A stretch of DNA of 6,254 bases from an uncultured Verrucomicrobiales bacterium (GCA_937916135.1 CALFTQ010000066.1:1-6254); one strand, 5' to 3'. Numbered from the stretch's first letter, positions 1 through 6,107 are shown. A program made the numbers and translations. Notes: generated by a model from the letters alone, not told the origin.

Positions 1-11
1 AACATCAATTT
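1..11. repeat. possible right-end fragment of the intergenic repeat family
   Basis: The first 11 bases, AACATCAATTT, are identical to 2874-2884 (without the flanking bases), the right end of the complete repeat element at 2769-2888. The match stops at base 12, where the complete copy continues ATCG and this one reads GGCG. If real, another copy ends here and most of it lies outside the window, downstream of the rplS terminator. The match is short and AT-rich, so chance is possible. Bases 12-50 hold no gene that I can see. Confidence 0.3.
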
Positions 12-50
12 GGCGTTTCGTCAAAGCAATATTCTTTAATTGCCGGAGCA

Positions 51-88
51 ATAAAAAAGAACCAGGCCATTCCGTGAGGAATGGCCTG
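51..88 (-). terminator. Rho-independent terminator of rplS
   Basis: On the minus strand, a perfect 11-bp stem (arms 63-73 and 78-88, CAGGCCATTCC with GGAATGGCCTG) closes a 4-nt loop. A short GTT and then a T-rich tract (complement of AAAAAA at 53-58) follow. It begins 32 bases beyond the rplS stop codon. Stem, tight loop and U-tract are all in the orientation needed to end rplS transcription. The plus strand has no comparable T-tract after the stem, so it is probably one-directional. Confidence 0.9.
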
Positions 89-120
89 AGTCATGAAAAT
101 GCTTGGTGAGGAACCCGGGA

Positions 121-465
121 TTAGCGGATGGTCTTCACGGTGACGGCTTCCTTACCCACGCGGTCGCGGAGGTAGTGGAGCTTGGCGCGACGAACCTTAC
201 CGCGGGTCACAACCTCAATCTTGGCAATCTTGGGGGTGTGGATGGGGAAGGAGCGTTCCACGCCTTCGCCGTAGGCAATCTTACGAACGGTGAAAGCCTC
301 GTTGATGCCGGCGCCACGCTTGGCAATGACGATGCCCTGGAAGATCTGCACGCGTTCCTTGCCACCTTCAATCACGCGGCAGTGCACCTTCACGGTGTCG
401 CCAACGTTGAAGGGCGTCACGTCGTCCTTCATCTGCTCTTTTCCGATAGTGTCGAGAATGTTCAT
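121..465 (-). CDS. rplS: 50S ribosomal protein L19
   Basis: A 114-residue protein of normal L19 length (about 115). L19 is a large-subunit protein at the interface with the 30S subunit. The whole sequence reads as L19: VGDTVKVHCRVIEGGKERVQ (21-40), IFQGIVIAKRGAGINEAFTV (41-60), and the C-terminal family signature around EVVTRGKVRRAKLHYLR (84-100). The reading frame stays open to 600, but the start at 465 is chosen because it has an AAGGAG five bases upstream, it gives the family's N-terminus (MNILDTIGKEQMKDD), and the extra 45 upstream residues look like non-coding leader and promoter. The gene is transcribed alone from its own promoter, divergently from speA, and ends at the hairpin at 51-88. 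No trmD or rimM neighbour, often seen beside rplS, is visible here. Identification is certain. Confidence 0.98.
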   Translation of the reverse strand: MNILDTIGKEQMKDDVTPFNVGDTVKVHCRVIEGGKERVQIFQGIVIAKRGAGINEAFTVRKIAYGEGVERSFPIHTPKIAKIEVVTRGKVRRAKLHYLRDRVGKEAVTVKTIR

Positions 466-470
466 CTTGT

Positions 471-476
471 CTCCTT
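471..476 (-). promoter_or_regulatory. Shine-Dalgarno of rplS
   Basis: AAGGAG on the minus strand, five bases before the ATG at 465. It fixes the rplS start against the longer open frame. It is the only strong Shine-Dalgarno in the window; speA, the membrane protein and the lipoprotein have none. Confidence 0.9.
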
Positions 477-499
477 CTTGTAATTTGTAAATGTTCAGT

Positions 500-513
500 G
501 AGCCTCCCGGCTC
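500..513 (-). promoter_or_regulatory. small hairpin in the rplS leader
   Basis: GAGCC/GGCTC, a 5-bp stem with a 4-nt loop, lies in the predicted 5' leader of rplS between the -10 box and the Shine-Dalgarno. Ribosomal protein leaders often carry autoregulatory structures, but this stem is short and may have no role. Confidence 0.3.
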
Positions 514-526
514 GGGTGGGTGCGAC

Positions 527-555
527 AGTCTACACGATTTTTTGGTTCTTGGCAA
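527..555 (-). promoter_or_regulatory. sigma70-type promoter of rplS
   Basis: On the minus strand TTGCCA (550-555) is followed by exactly 17 bases and TAGACT (527-532). Each box differs from consensus at two positions or fewer. Transcription would begin near 520, giving a leader of about 55 nt to the ATG at 465. The position, in the divergent rplS/speA intergenic region, is right. Confidence 0.7.
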
Positions 556-649
556 TGCAAATTTCACATTTTGGCAATTTTTTTTGAATTCGGGCACCAA
601 AACGGGAAGAAAATGAGGGGTTAATGTGTGCCCGCAGAGAAGATACGGA

Positions 650-678
650 TTGACAAGCGGGGCGGGGTAGTATATAAC
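650..678 (+). promoter_or_regulatory. near-consensus sigma70 promoter of speA
   Basis: A perfect TTGACA (650-655), a 17-base spacer and TATAAC (673-678, one mismatch to TATAAT). The predicted transcription start is near 685, leaving only about 23 nt of leader before the speA ATG, without a Shine-Dalgarno. It does not overlap the rplS promoter, which lies about 95 bases away on the other strand. No operator palindrome is obvious. Confidence 0.8.
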
Positions 679-707
679 GCGCGAACACGTTCAAGCACAT
701 CAGCACT

Positions 708-2645
708 ATGCCCGCTCGCAAAAAATCCATCAAACGCAAGGTCCGCAACTGGACAGCCGCCGATTCTGCCGAACTGTACGGGGTCGATAACTGGAGTAAT
801 GATTACTTCAGTGTATCGCGCGCGGGCGAGGTGAATGTGCACCTGGTGGATACGGACGGCAGCACGAAGGAGGTGAGCCTGCCGGATATCATGAAGGGGC
901 TGGAAGAGCGCGGCACGAATGTGCCGGTGCTGCTGCGTTTCCGCGACTTGCTGCATGCCCGCATCGATGAGCTGAACAAGAGTTTTTCCAAGGCTATCAA
1001 GGCTGCCGGGTACACGGGCAAGTACCGCGGGGTGTACCCCATCAAGGTGAACCAGCAGCGCATGGTGGTGGAGGAAGTGGTGGCCCACGGCCAGAAATAC
1101 CACTACGGGCTGGAAGCCGGCTCCAAGCCCGAGCTCATCGCCGCCATGGCCTATATGCGTGATGCGGAGTCCTTCCTCATGTGCAATGGGTACAAGGATG
1201 ATGAGTTCATCGACCTCGCGCTCATGGGCATGCGCATGGGGATGAAAATCTGCCTGATTCTGGAGATGCCCAACGAGTTGCCGGCCATTCTGCGCCGTGC
1301 GGAGGCTCTGGGCGTAGAGCCGAACCTGGGTGTGCGCGTGCGCCTGGCGTCCAAGGGCTCCGGCCACTGGAGCGAATCTGCCGGCGATAAGTCGGTGTTC
1401 GGGCTGAATGCCGCCCAGGTCATTGAGGTGGTGGACACGCTGAAAGCCGCGGGCAAGCTGCATTGCCTGAAGGCGCTGCACTACCACCAGGGTAGCCAGA
1501 TTTCCAACGTGACCGTGATTCGTGGCGGCCTGACCGAGGCCTGCCGCATCTACATCGACCTCGTGAAGGAGGGTGCCCCCATGGGCACGCTCGATATGGG
1601 CGGTGGTCTGGCCGTGGACTACGATGGCTCCAAGACGAATTTCCATTCATCCTGTAACTACTCCATTGAGGAGTACGCCCGCGACATCGTGGAAGTGGTG
1701 GGCGACCTGTGCAGCAAGCACGGGGTGGAGCATCCCACGCTGGTGACGGAATCCGGCCGCGCGGTGTCTGCCTACCACGCGGTGCTGGTGTTCAATGTGC
1801 TGGATGTGACCAGTGCCCCCGGCAGCGAGGCGCAGCCGCCCGCCCTGCCGGAGAATGCGAATGATATCCTGCTCGCGCTGGATGAGACGCACCGCATGCT
1901 TACCCGCAAGAATATCCAGGAGTGCTACAACGACGCCATCTACTACCGCGACCAGCTGCGCGCCATGTTCTACCACGGCAATGCCACCCTGCGCGAGCGC
2001 GGCGTGGGCGAGGCCATCTACTGGCACATCATGGGCCTCATCTCCCGCCGCATCGGCGAGATGAGCGAAATCCCCGAGGATTTGAAGGAAGTGTCCGACA
2101 ACATGGTGGACTACTACTACTCGAACTTCTCCGTGTTCCAGAGCCTGCCGGATTCCTGGGCCATCGACCAGCTCTTCCCGGTCATGCCCATCCAGCGCCT
2201 GGACGAGCGCCCCACCCAGCGCACCGTGCTGGTCGATATCACCTGCGACTGCGATGGCAAGGTGGATCACTTCATCGACCGCGAGGACGTAGCCAAGTCC
2301 CTGCCGCTGCACGAGGTGGACCCCAAGGAGAACTACTACGTGGCCATCTTCATGGTCGGTGCCTACCAGGAGACGCTGGGTGACCTGCACAACCTGCTGG
2401 GCGATACGAATGTGGTGAGCGTGCATCTGGAGAATGGCCGCCCCGTCTTCACCCACGAGGAAGAAGGCGACAGCGTGGCCGATGTGCTCTCCTATGTGAA
2501 ATACGATGCCAAGGACCTGGTGGCGAAGTTCCGCGCCCTCGCGGAGCGCGGCGTGGAAAACGGCCTCATCACCCCGCGCCAGCGCCGCGATGCGCTGGAA
2601 GCCTATCGTAACGGCCTGAGCGGGTATACCTATTACGAGCTGTAA
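708..2645 (+). CDS. speA: biosynthetic arginine decarboxylase (PLP-dependent)
   Basis: A 645-residue protein of full SpeA length (about 630-660). SpeA decarboxylates L-arginine to agmatine, the first step of the arginine route to putrescine and spermidine, and belongs to the fold III PLP decarboxylases with ODC and DapDC. Visible landmarks are YRGVYPIKVNQQ with the probable PLP lysine K113, LHYHQGSQ (257-264), the phosphate-binding DMGGG (296-300), ESGRAVSAYHAVLVF (348-362), and the C-terminal CDCDG (513-517), whose first cysteine matches the conserved active-site Cys of SpeA. A FMVGAYQETLGDLHNLLGDT block (548-567) follows. The ATG at 708 is the only reasonable start: it is near the promoter and no in-frame ATG precedes it. 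It has no Shine-Dalgarno. The basic N-terminus (MPARKKSIKRK) is not a signal peptide. The gene is GC-rich (42 of 60 bases at 2161-2220) and apparently monocistronic. Confidence 0.97.
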   Translation: MPARKKSIKRKVRNWTAADSAELYGVDNWSNDYFSVSRAGEVNVHLVDTDGSTKEVSLPDIMKGLEERGTNVPVLLRFRDLLHARIDELNKSFSKAIKAAGYTGKYRGVYPIKVNQQRMVVEEVVAHGQKYHYGLEAGSKPELIAAMAYMRDAESFLMCNGYKDDEFIDLALMGMRMGMKICLILEMPNELPAILRRAEALGVEPNLGVRVRLASKGSGHWSESAGDKSVFGLNAAQVIEVVDTLKAAGKLHCLKALHYHQGSQISNVTVIRGGLTEACRIYIDLVKEGAPMGTLDMGGGLAVDYDGSKTNFHSSCNYSIEEYARDIVEVVGDLCSKHGVEHPTLVTESGRAVSAYHAVLVFNVLDVTSAPGSEAQPPALPENANDILLALDETHRMLTRKNIQECYNDAIYYRDQLRAMFYHGNATLRERGVGEAIYWHIMGLISRRIGEMSEIPEDLKEVSDNMVDYYYSNFSVFQSLPDSWAIDQLFPVMPIQRLDERPTQRTVLVDITCDCDGKVDHFIDREDVAKSLPLHEVDPKENYYVAIFMVGAYQETLGDLHNLLGDTNVVSVHLENGRPVFTHEEEGDSVADVLSYVKYDAKDLVAKFRALAERGVENGLITPRQRRDALEAYRNGLSGYTYYEL

Positions 2646-2646
2646 C

Positions 2647-2668
2647 ATTGCGGGCGCAAGCCCGCAAT
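2647..2668 (+). terminator. hairpin after speA, possible terminator
   Basis: A 9-bp perfect stem (arms 2647-2655 and 2660-2668, ATTGCGGGC with GCCCGCAAT) closes a GCAA tetraloop, two bases after the speA stop. The strong GC stem and stable loop are terminator-like, but no T-tract follows. It could instead protect the 3' end or be a repeat-type palindrome. Confidence 0.5.
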
Positions 2669-2768
2669 TCAGACCAGCCGCAGGCTTGATTTGGACTGCA
2701 GCGCCTGACTCTCCTTTCCCGCGCGCCCGTATGGCCGCATAAGTGTCCCAAAGGTTGAGTACTGAGCT

Positions 2769-2888
2769 CGATAAATTGGAATTTGTGGGGGAACTCTGTC
2801 GGAGCACGGGACTTCAGTCCCGATTGGAAGCACCGTTATTTCGGGACTGAAGTCCCGTGCCCCGACAACGACAAACATCAATTTATCG
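2769..2888. repeat. complete palindromic intergenic element with 10-bp terminal inverted repeats
   Basis: The ends are CGATAAATTG (2769-2778) and its exact reverse complement CAATTTATCG (2879-2888), enclosing 120 bp. Its first 16 bases, CGATAAATTGGAATTT, recur at 6108-6123. Inside is a long inverted repeat (2797-2867). It carries no gene. The layout resembles a miniature inverted-repeat transposable element or a REP/REPIN-type palindrome. I see no target-site duplication. It lies in the 3' flank of speA. Confidence 0.65.
2797..2867. repeat. long near-perfect inverted repeat with nested palindromes
   Basis: Two 27-nt arms (2797-2823 and 2841-2867) are complementary at 26 of 27 positions (A2803 faces C2861), with a 17-nt loop. 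Each arm also contains its own 16-nt palindrome: CGGGACTTCAGTCCCG at 2807-2822 and CGGGACTGAAGTCCCG at 2842-2857. The DNA or RNA can therefore fold as one long hairpin or as two short ones. No T-tract follows. Confidence 0.85.
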
Positions 2889-3061
2889 ATCGCTTACGCG
2901 TTGTAACAGCTCGTTTTTGCGGCACGGCACTCGCTCTCTGTGGAATGCAGACTTTGAAAAACCGAAAGCGCCATAAGAGCGATGTTTGAACAGGTAAGTA
3001 TAGGCCAGGGGTGCGGGTGAGGCAAATTTCCCTGCGAATTGAATACAAGGGGAGAAAAAAC

Positions 3062-3089
3062 TTGCAAATCGAAAGAATTCTGTTAAACT
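3062..3089 (+). promoter_or_regulatory. candidate extended -10 promoter for the fucosyltransferase gene
   Basis: TTGCAA (3062-3067), a 16-base spacer and TAAACT (3084-3089), preceded by TGT (3081-3083), the extended -10 element. Transcription would start near 3096, giving a leader of about 138 nt that includes the AT-rich palindrome at 3129-3155. This is the best match in the region, though the surrounding AT-rich DNA makes chance matches easier. Confidence 0.5.
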
Positions 3090-3128
3090 GAGCCTGTGGT
3101 TGCACAATGCGTCTGGCATATTTGTTGG

Positions 3129-3155
3129 TGCATTTATTTACTATAAATAAATGCA
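3129..3155. repeat. AT-rich perfect palindrome upstream of the fucosyltransferase gene
   Basis: TGCATTTATTTA (3129-3140) and TAAATAAATGCA (3144-3155) are perfectly complementary over 12 bp with a CTA loop. It lies between the candidate promoter and the start codon. It could be an operator for a dimeric regulator or a leader hairpin. The weak A/T stem without a following T-tract makes a terminator unlikely. Confidence 0.6.
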
Positions 3156-3233
3156 TTATACGGCTTCGTTTTAAAGTTATAACGTCATTTTTTCAAAAAT
3201 ATTATTCCAACGCGTAATTAGTAAGGCTTTTGT

Positions 3234-4172
3234 ATGATACAGGTTATTCTGGCAGGTGGAATGGGAAATCAGATGTTTGAGTACGCATTTGCGGTGCAGG
3301 TCCAACAGCAAAATCCGGCTGAAACGATTTGCATCAACCCTGCGTTTTTGCACTACAGAAGAGATAAGAGAAGTAACTCTTTGTGCCATCTTAAGTTGAT
3401 GGATTCAGTGGTGATGATGAAGGGAGGTGGTGCACATGTCCGTTTTTTTGCCTTCTTGGCAAGGTTGCCTTATTTGTTTGGTGTTAAAAACGTGATTGAT
3501 AAAATCAAGAAGAGATTTCGCGATGACGCCAGGCATCAACAGAGACGCGTAAAACGCGGTTTTTATCACACTTGCGGTATCTATGAATATGTTCCTCCCG
3601 TTCCCAGTGAGAAAAAACGCAAATATATATATGGGTATTTTCAAAATGTCCAAACGGTAAGCAATATTGAGAGTATTTTAAAGCAGCAGTTTGAAATCAT
3701 TACTCCGCCTTCAGAACAAAATAAAAAAATGCTCGAAGAAATCCGGAGTTCAAACGCAGTGTGTCTGCATGTCCGAAGGGGCGATTACCTCGAGGAACGC
3801 TTTCGCCAGCTGCAAGTTTGCAATTACGCGTATTATACAGAAGCAATCAAGCGGGCCAAGACCACGTTGGAGGGTCCTCGCTTCTTTGTTTTCTCCACAG
3901 GACATAATGATATTGAGTGGATAAAGAATAATTACATGTTTGATGCAGACATAACATACGTGGATTTGGATAATCCTGATTATGAAGAGCTACGTCTGAT
4001 GCGGGCGTGTCGGCATTTCATCATATCCAATAGCACTTTCAGCTGGTGGGCCGCATTCCTGGGTGATGCCCATGATAAAAAAGTCTGGGCTCCTGAGTTT
4101 TGGCTCCAGCAGTCAGATGTGAATATGCATTTGCCAACGTGGGAAAAAGTTCCTTGTCAGAATGGCAAATGA
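3234..4172 (+). CDS. alpha-1,2-fucosyltransferase-like glycosyltransferase, family GT11
   Basis: A 312-residue protein, full length for GT11. These enzymes move fucose from GDP-fucose, usually to a galactose by an alpha-1,2 bond, when bacteria build O-antigen, capsule or host-like glycans. Visible motifs are the N-terminal AGGMGNQMFEYA (7-18), YIYGYFQN (131-138), the GDP-fucose-binding CLHVRRGDYLE (177-187, with R181, R182 and D184), FFVFSTGHNDIEWIKNN (217-233), and the C-terminal ELRLMRACRHFIISNSTFSWWAA (252-274). There is no signal peptide or membrane helix, as expected for a cytoplasmic enzyme. A weak AAGG seven bases upstream supports the ATG at 3234. The gene is AT-richer than its neighbours (21 G/C of 60 at 3661-3720) and no other glycan gene is nearby, which suggests acquisition. 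The exact acceptor cannot be told; the family call is firm. Confidence 0.93.
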   Translation: MIQVILAGGMGNQMFEYAFAVQVQQQNPAETICINPAFLHYRRDKRSNSLCHLKLMDSVVMMKGGGAHVRFFAFLARLPYLFGVKNVIDKIKKRFRDDARHQQRRVKRGFYHTCGIYEYVPPVPSEKKRKYIYGYFQNVQTVSNIESILKQQFEIITPPSEQNKKMLEEIRSSNAVCLHVRRGDYLEERFRQLQVCNYAYYTEAIKRAKTTLEGPRFFVFSTGHNDIEWIKNNYMFDADITYVDLDNPDYEELRLMRACRHFIISNSTFSWWAAFLGDAHDKKVWAPEFWLQQSDVNMHLPTWEKVPCQNGK

Positions 4173-4350
4173 GATTAGTGACGCTTGGTAAAATAAATTC
4201 GATAGTGTATAGGGAGAAGGTGTTCTGATTATTCAGCGGGACTGTATGATGGTAGATGGAATTGAGAGTGATTTTCAGTCCTGATTTGTTATGCCTTTTT
4301 GACTGTAAGACGTAACTGGCGGCGATTACGCTTGCGCAGAACGGTTAGAT
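4173..4350. other. AT-rich intergenic region, no gene seen
   Basis: No convincing terminator for the fucosyltransferase gene is found. The only inverted repeat is GGACTG...CAGTCC with a loop of about 32 bases, which is weak. A 12-codon open frame from 4246 has no support. The composition continues that of the fucosyltransferase gene up to about 4310. Confidence 0.5.
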
Positions 4351-4360
4351 ATGATATAAG
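4332..4360 (+). promoter_or_regulatory. candidate promoter of the Gate-protein operon, overlapping the inverted repeat
   Basis: TTGCGC (4332-4337), 17 bases, then TATAAG (4355-4360), which lies in the left arm of the inverted repeat at 4351-4391. The predicted start, near 4367, would fall in the loop and leave a leader of about 26 nt without a Shine-Dalgarno. TATGAT at 4350-4355 with TTACGC at 4326-4331 (18-base spacing) is an alternative. The boxes are only moderate. Confidence 0.4.
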
Positions 4361-4391
4361 CCCCGGCGCAATAAACCGGGGCTTATATCAT
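4351..4391. repeat. 16-bp perfect inverted repeat abutting a start codon
   Basis: ATGATATAAGCCCCGG (4351-4366) and CCGGGGCTTATATCAT (4376-4391) are exact reverse complements around a 9-nt loop. The right arm ends one base before the ATG at 4393. There is no T-tract. As RNA it would sequester the region before the start codon; as DNA it overlaps a possible -10 box and could be an operator. It could also be a remnant end of an inserted segment. Confidence 0.85.
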
Positions 4392-4392
4392 T

Positions 4393-5538
4393 ATGAAAGA
4401 AACGCTCAGAAAAATCAACAGCTTCATTCCGCAGGGCATCATCTGCCTGGTGGTAGTATTCGGCATTTTTGCCTACATTGCATCGCAGATGGGAACGCCG
4501 CAGATGCTGAACACCATCATGCGCACGGCGCACGACCTGCTGCTTAACACGGTGTTCTACCTCATGGCCATCTGCGTGATTACCGGTGCCCTCGGCCGTC
4601 TGTTTGTGGAGTTCGGCGTGGTGAGCCTGCTGGAGAAGCTGCTGCGCCCGCTCATGAAGCCGCTGTTCAACCTGCCCGGTGTGGCTTCGCTGGGTGCTGT
4701 GCTCACCTTCCTGTCGGACAATCCTGCCATCATTGCCCTGGCGCAGGATAAGCGCTTCAGCTCCTACTTCAAGAAGTACCAGTTCATCTCCCTCACGAAC
4801 TTCGGCACTGCTTTCGGTATGGGCCTGCTGGTTATTGTGTTCATGGTGGGGCAGGGCTTCTATGCGGCTCCCTTCATCGGGCTGTTCGGGGCGGTCTGCG
4901 GCTGCATCGTTTCCACGCGCCTCATGCAGCGTTTCATCCTGAAGAAGCTGCCGGAGTTTGCCATTGAGGACGCCTGCGAACCTGCCGAGCTGGCAGAGGC
5001 CAAGGTGGAGGAATACACCAAGCCGCTTTTCCAGCGTATTCTGGATTCCCTGCTGGATGGTGGTCGCACCGGTGTGGATGTGGGTATCGCCATCATTCCC
5101 GGTGTGTTGATTATTTCTACGCTGGTGATGCTGCTCACCTTCGGCCCCGCCGCCGGTGGCAACTTCACAGGTGCGGCATACGAGGGTGTGGAGCTGCTGC
5201 CCTGGATTGGTGCCAAGTGTGGTATCGTGTTCGAATGGCTTTTCGGCTTCCAGGACCCGCACCTTATCGCCTTCCCGATTACGGCACTGGGTGCCGTGGG
5301 CGCGGCTCTGGGCCTGGTGCCCAACTTCATTCAGGCTGGCTGGGTGGATGGCAATGCCATCGCCGTGTTCACCGCCATCGGCATGTGCTGGAGCGGCTAC
5401 CTGAGCACCCACACCGCCATGCTCGATACTCTGGGCTACCGTCACCTCACTTCCAAGGCCATCTGGGCGCACACCATCGGCGGCCTTTGTGCCGCTATCG
5501 TGGCTCACTGGGCCTATGTTCTTTACACCCTGATTTAA
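4393..5538 (+). CDS. polytopic membrane protein with Gate (nucleoside-recognition) domains, possibly CD0519/CD1768-like
   Basis: A 381-residue integral membrane protein with about ten hydrophobic segments (roughly 14-31, 52-68, 93-108, 134-152, 156-174, 228-250, 265-285, 292-312, 322-340, 358-378). Two membrane halves are joined by an acidic soluble linker (about 186-220, AIEDACEPAELAEAKVEEYT). The first half has FLSDNPAIIALAQDKRFSSYFKKYQ (106-130) followed by LTNFGTAFGMGL, the style of Gate-domain proteins related to nucleoside transporters and SpmA/SpmB. From memory it most resembles the CD0519/CD1768 membrane family, whose substrate is unknown. The start at 4393 is forced: an in-frame stop lies at 4372-4374. 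There is no Shine-Dalgarno. The next gene begins 7 bases after the stop, indicating an operon. Codon use is GC-rich, unlike the gene before it. Membrane location is firm; family and role are tentative. Confidence 0.8.
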   Translation: MKETLRKINSFIPQGIICLVVVFGIFAYIASQMGTPQMLNTIMRTAHDLLLNTVFYLMAICVITGALGRLFVEFGVVSLLEKLLRPLMKPLFNLPGVASLGAVLTFLSDNPAIIALAQDKRFSSYFKKYQFISLTNFGTAFGMGLLVIVFMVGQGFYAAPFIGLFGAVCGCIVSTRLMQRFILKKLPEFAIEDACEPAELAEAKVEEYTKPLFQRILDSLLDGGRTGVDVGIAIIPGVLIISTLVMLLTFGPAAGGNFTGAAYEGVELLPWIGAKCGIVFEWLFGFQDPHLIAFPITALGAVGAALGLVPNFIQAGWVDGNAIAVFTAIGMCWSGYLSTHTAMLDTLGYRHLTSKAIWAHTIGGLCAAIVAHWAYVLYTLI

Positions 5539-5545
5539 TCCCTTT

Positions 5546-6031
5546 ATGAAGAAACTGATACCTGCCATCATGCTGCTGGCGCTGGGGCTCAGCTCCTGCG
5601 CCGTGAAGACGGTGACCCGCAAGGAACTGCTCACCCCCACGCTGGCCACCGCCATGGACAGCAGTGAGCTCACCGATATGAAGTACTACGGCTGCGATGC
5701 CGAGTACGACTACTTCACCCGTGGTTATACCCGTTACCGCGTGCTCAAGAGCGAGAACTGCCTGCCTGAAAGCGCCCGCTTCACATTCAACCACTGGCAG
5801 GGCGGCAAGCTCTACCGCGATTGCCTCAAGGAATCTGTGAGCAGCAGCCTGACCTCCAAGCTGCAGAATCTGCTGAATGGTGCCACCAGCACCGGCACCA
5901 CCGCCCAGACCCTGCCGAGCGCCACGACTACGCCGGCTGCCGCCACCCAGCCCTACCAGCCCAAAACTCAGACTGGCCAGGCGATTCAGAACTGGCTGCA
6001 GCAGCGCAAAGCTGCTCAGCAGGCCCAGTAA
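5546..6031 (+). CDS. small secreted lipoprotein of unknown function
   Basis: A 161-residue protein. The first 17 residues are a classic lipoprotein signal (MKK, then a Leu/Ala-rich stretch) ending in LSSC with the lipidated cysteine at C18, so the mature protein of about 144 residues is anchored in an envelope membrane. The central part is aromatic and charged (KYYGCDAEYDYFTRGYTRYR, 46-65) with three more cysteines (C50, C72, C93) that could form a disulfide. The tail from about 112 is low in complexity, rich in Thr, Ala, Ser, Gln and Pro, and ends in a charged, helical-looking QNWLQQRKAAQQAQ. I recognise no domain. It starts 7 bases after the Gate-protein stop without a Shine-Dalgarno, so it is probably co-transcribed and translationally coupled. 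It may assist that membrane protein, but this rests on position only. Confidence 0.85.
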   Translation: MKKLIPAIMLLALGLSSCAVKTVTRKELLTPTLATAMDSSELTDMKYYGCDAEYDYFTRGYTRYRVLKSENCLPESARFTFNHWQGGKLYRDCLKESVSSSLTSKLQNLLNGATSTGTTAQTLPSATTTPAAATQPYQPKTQTGQAIQNWLQQRKAAQQAQ

Positions 6032-6054
6032 AGAGCGCGCATAGACGTTGTGAG

Positions 6055-6087
6055 AATCCCCCGCAGCTGCAAGGCTAGCGGGGGATT
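6055..6087 (+). terminator. terminator-like hairpin after the lipoprotein gene
   Basis: A 10-bp perfect stem (arms 6055-6064 and 6078-6087, AATCCCCCGC with GCGGGGGATT) with a 13-nt loop, 23 bases after the stop codon. Only a short T-run (6086-6088) follows. The strong GC core and position suit the end of the two-gene operon. Confidence 0.65.
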
Positions 6088-6107
6088 TGATGGTATGGTG
6101 AAGTGCG

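Larger units (their letters stand above)
2646..3233. other. 588-nt intergenic region between speA and the fucosyltransferase gene
   Basis: No convincing gene lies here. In order it holds a hairpin just after speA, about 100 bases with no recognised signal (2669-2768), the palindromic repeat element (2769-2888), about 170 bases with nothing I can name (2889-3061), a candidate promoter and an AT-rich palindrome. Minus-strand open frames at 2878-3156 are short, start inside or beside the repeat, have no Shine-Dalgarno or recognisable domain, and overlap each other. Composition shifts from GC-rich to AT-rich through this region. Confidence 0.6.

Noticed and set aside
466..600. Longer rplS start giving 45 extra residues
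   Set aside because: The extension spans the predicted promoter and leader and does not resemble L19, while the internal ATG has a good Shine-Dalgarno and the family N-terminus.
621..1646. Long minus-strand open frame of 341 codons opposite speA
   Set aside because: It mirrors speA, which has full-family motifs. The antisense frame is rich in His, Ala and Gly, typical of GC-rich shadow frames, and has no recognisable domain.
1647..2807. Minus-strand open frame of 386 codons opposite speA
   Set aside because: It is a shadow of the speA third-codon-position GC bias; its start lies inside the repeat element and no family is recognisable.
2797..2867. Rho-independent terminator for speA
   Set aside because: It is more than 150 bases after the stop, has no T-tract, and lies within an element with terminal inverted repeats that has a related copy elsewhere.
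2878..3156. Overlapping minus-strand open frames of 92 and 78 codons in the intergenic region
   Set aside because: They have no Shine-Dalgarno or recognised domain, they overlap each other in different frames, and their ends run into the repeat element. A decayed gene is possible but cannot be supported.
4246..4284. 12-codon open frame before the Gate gene, considered as a leader peptide
   Set aside because: It has no Shine-Dalgarno, no runs of a regulatory codon and no attenuator arrangement with the inverted repeat.
4345..5673. Minus-strand open frame of 442 codons opposite the Gate gene
   Set aside because: It is rich in His, Gln, Glu and Gly with no domain. The plus strand encodes a coherent membrane protein and a lipoprotein over the same stretch.
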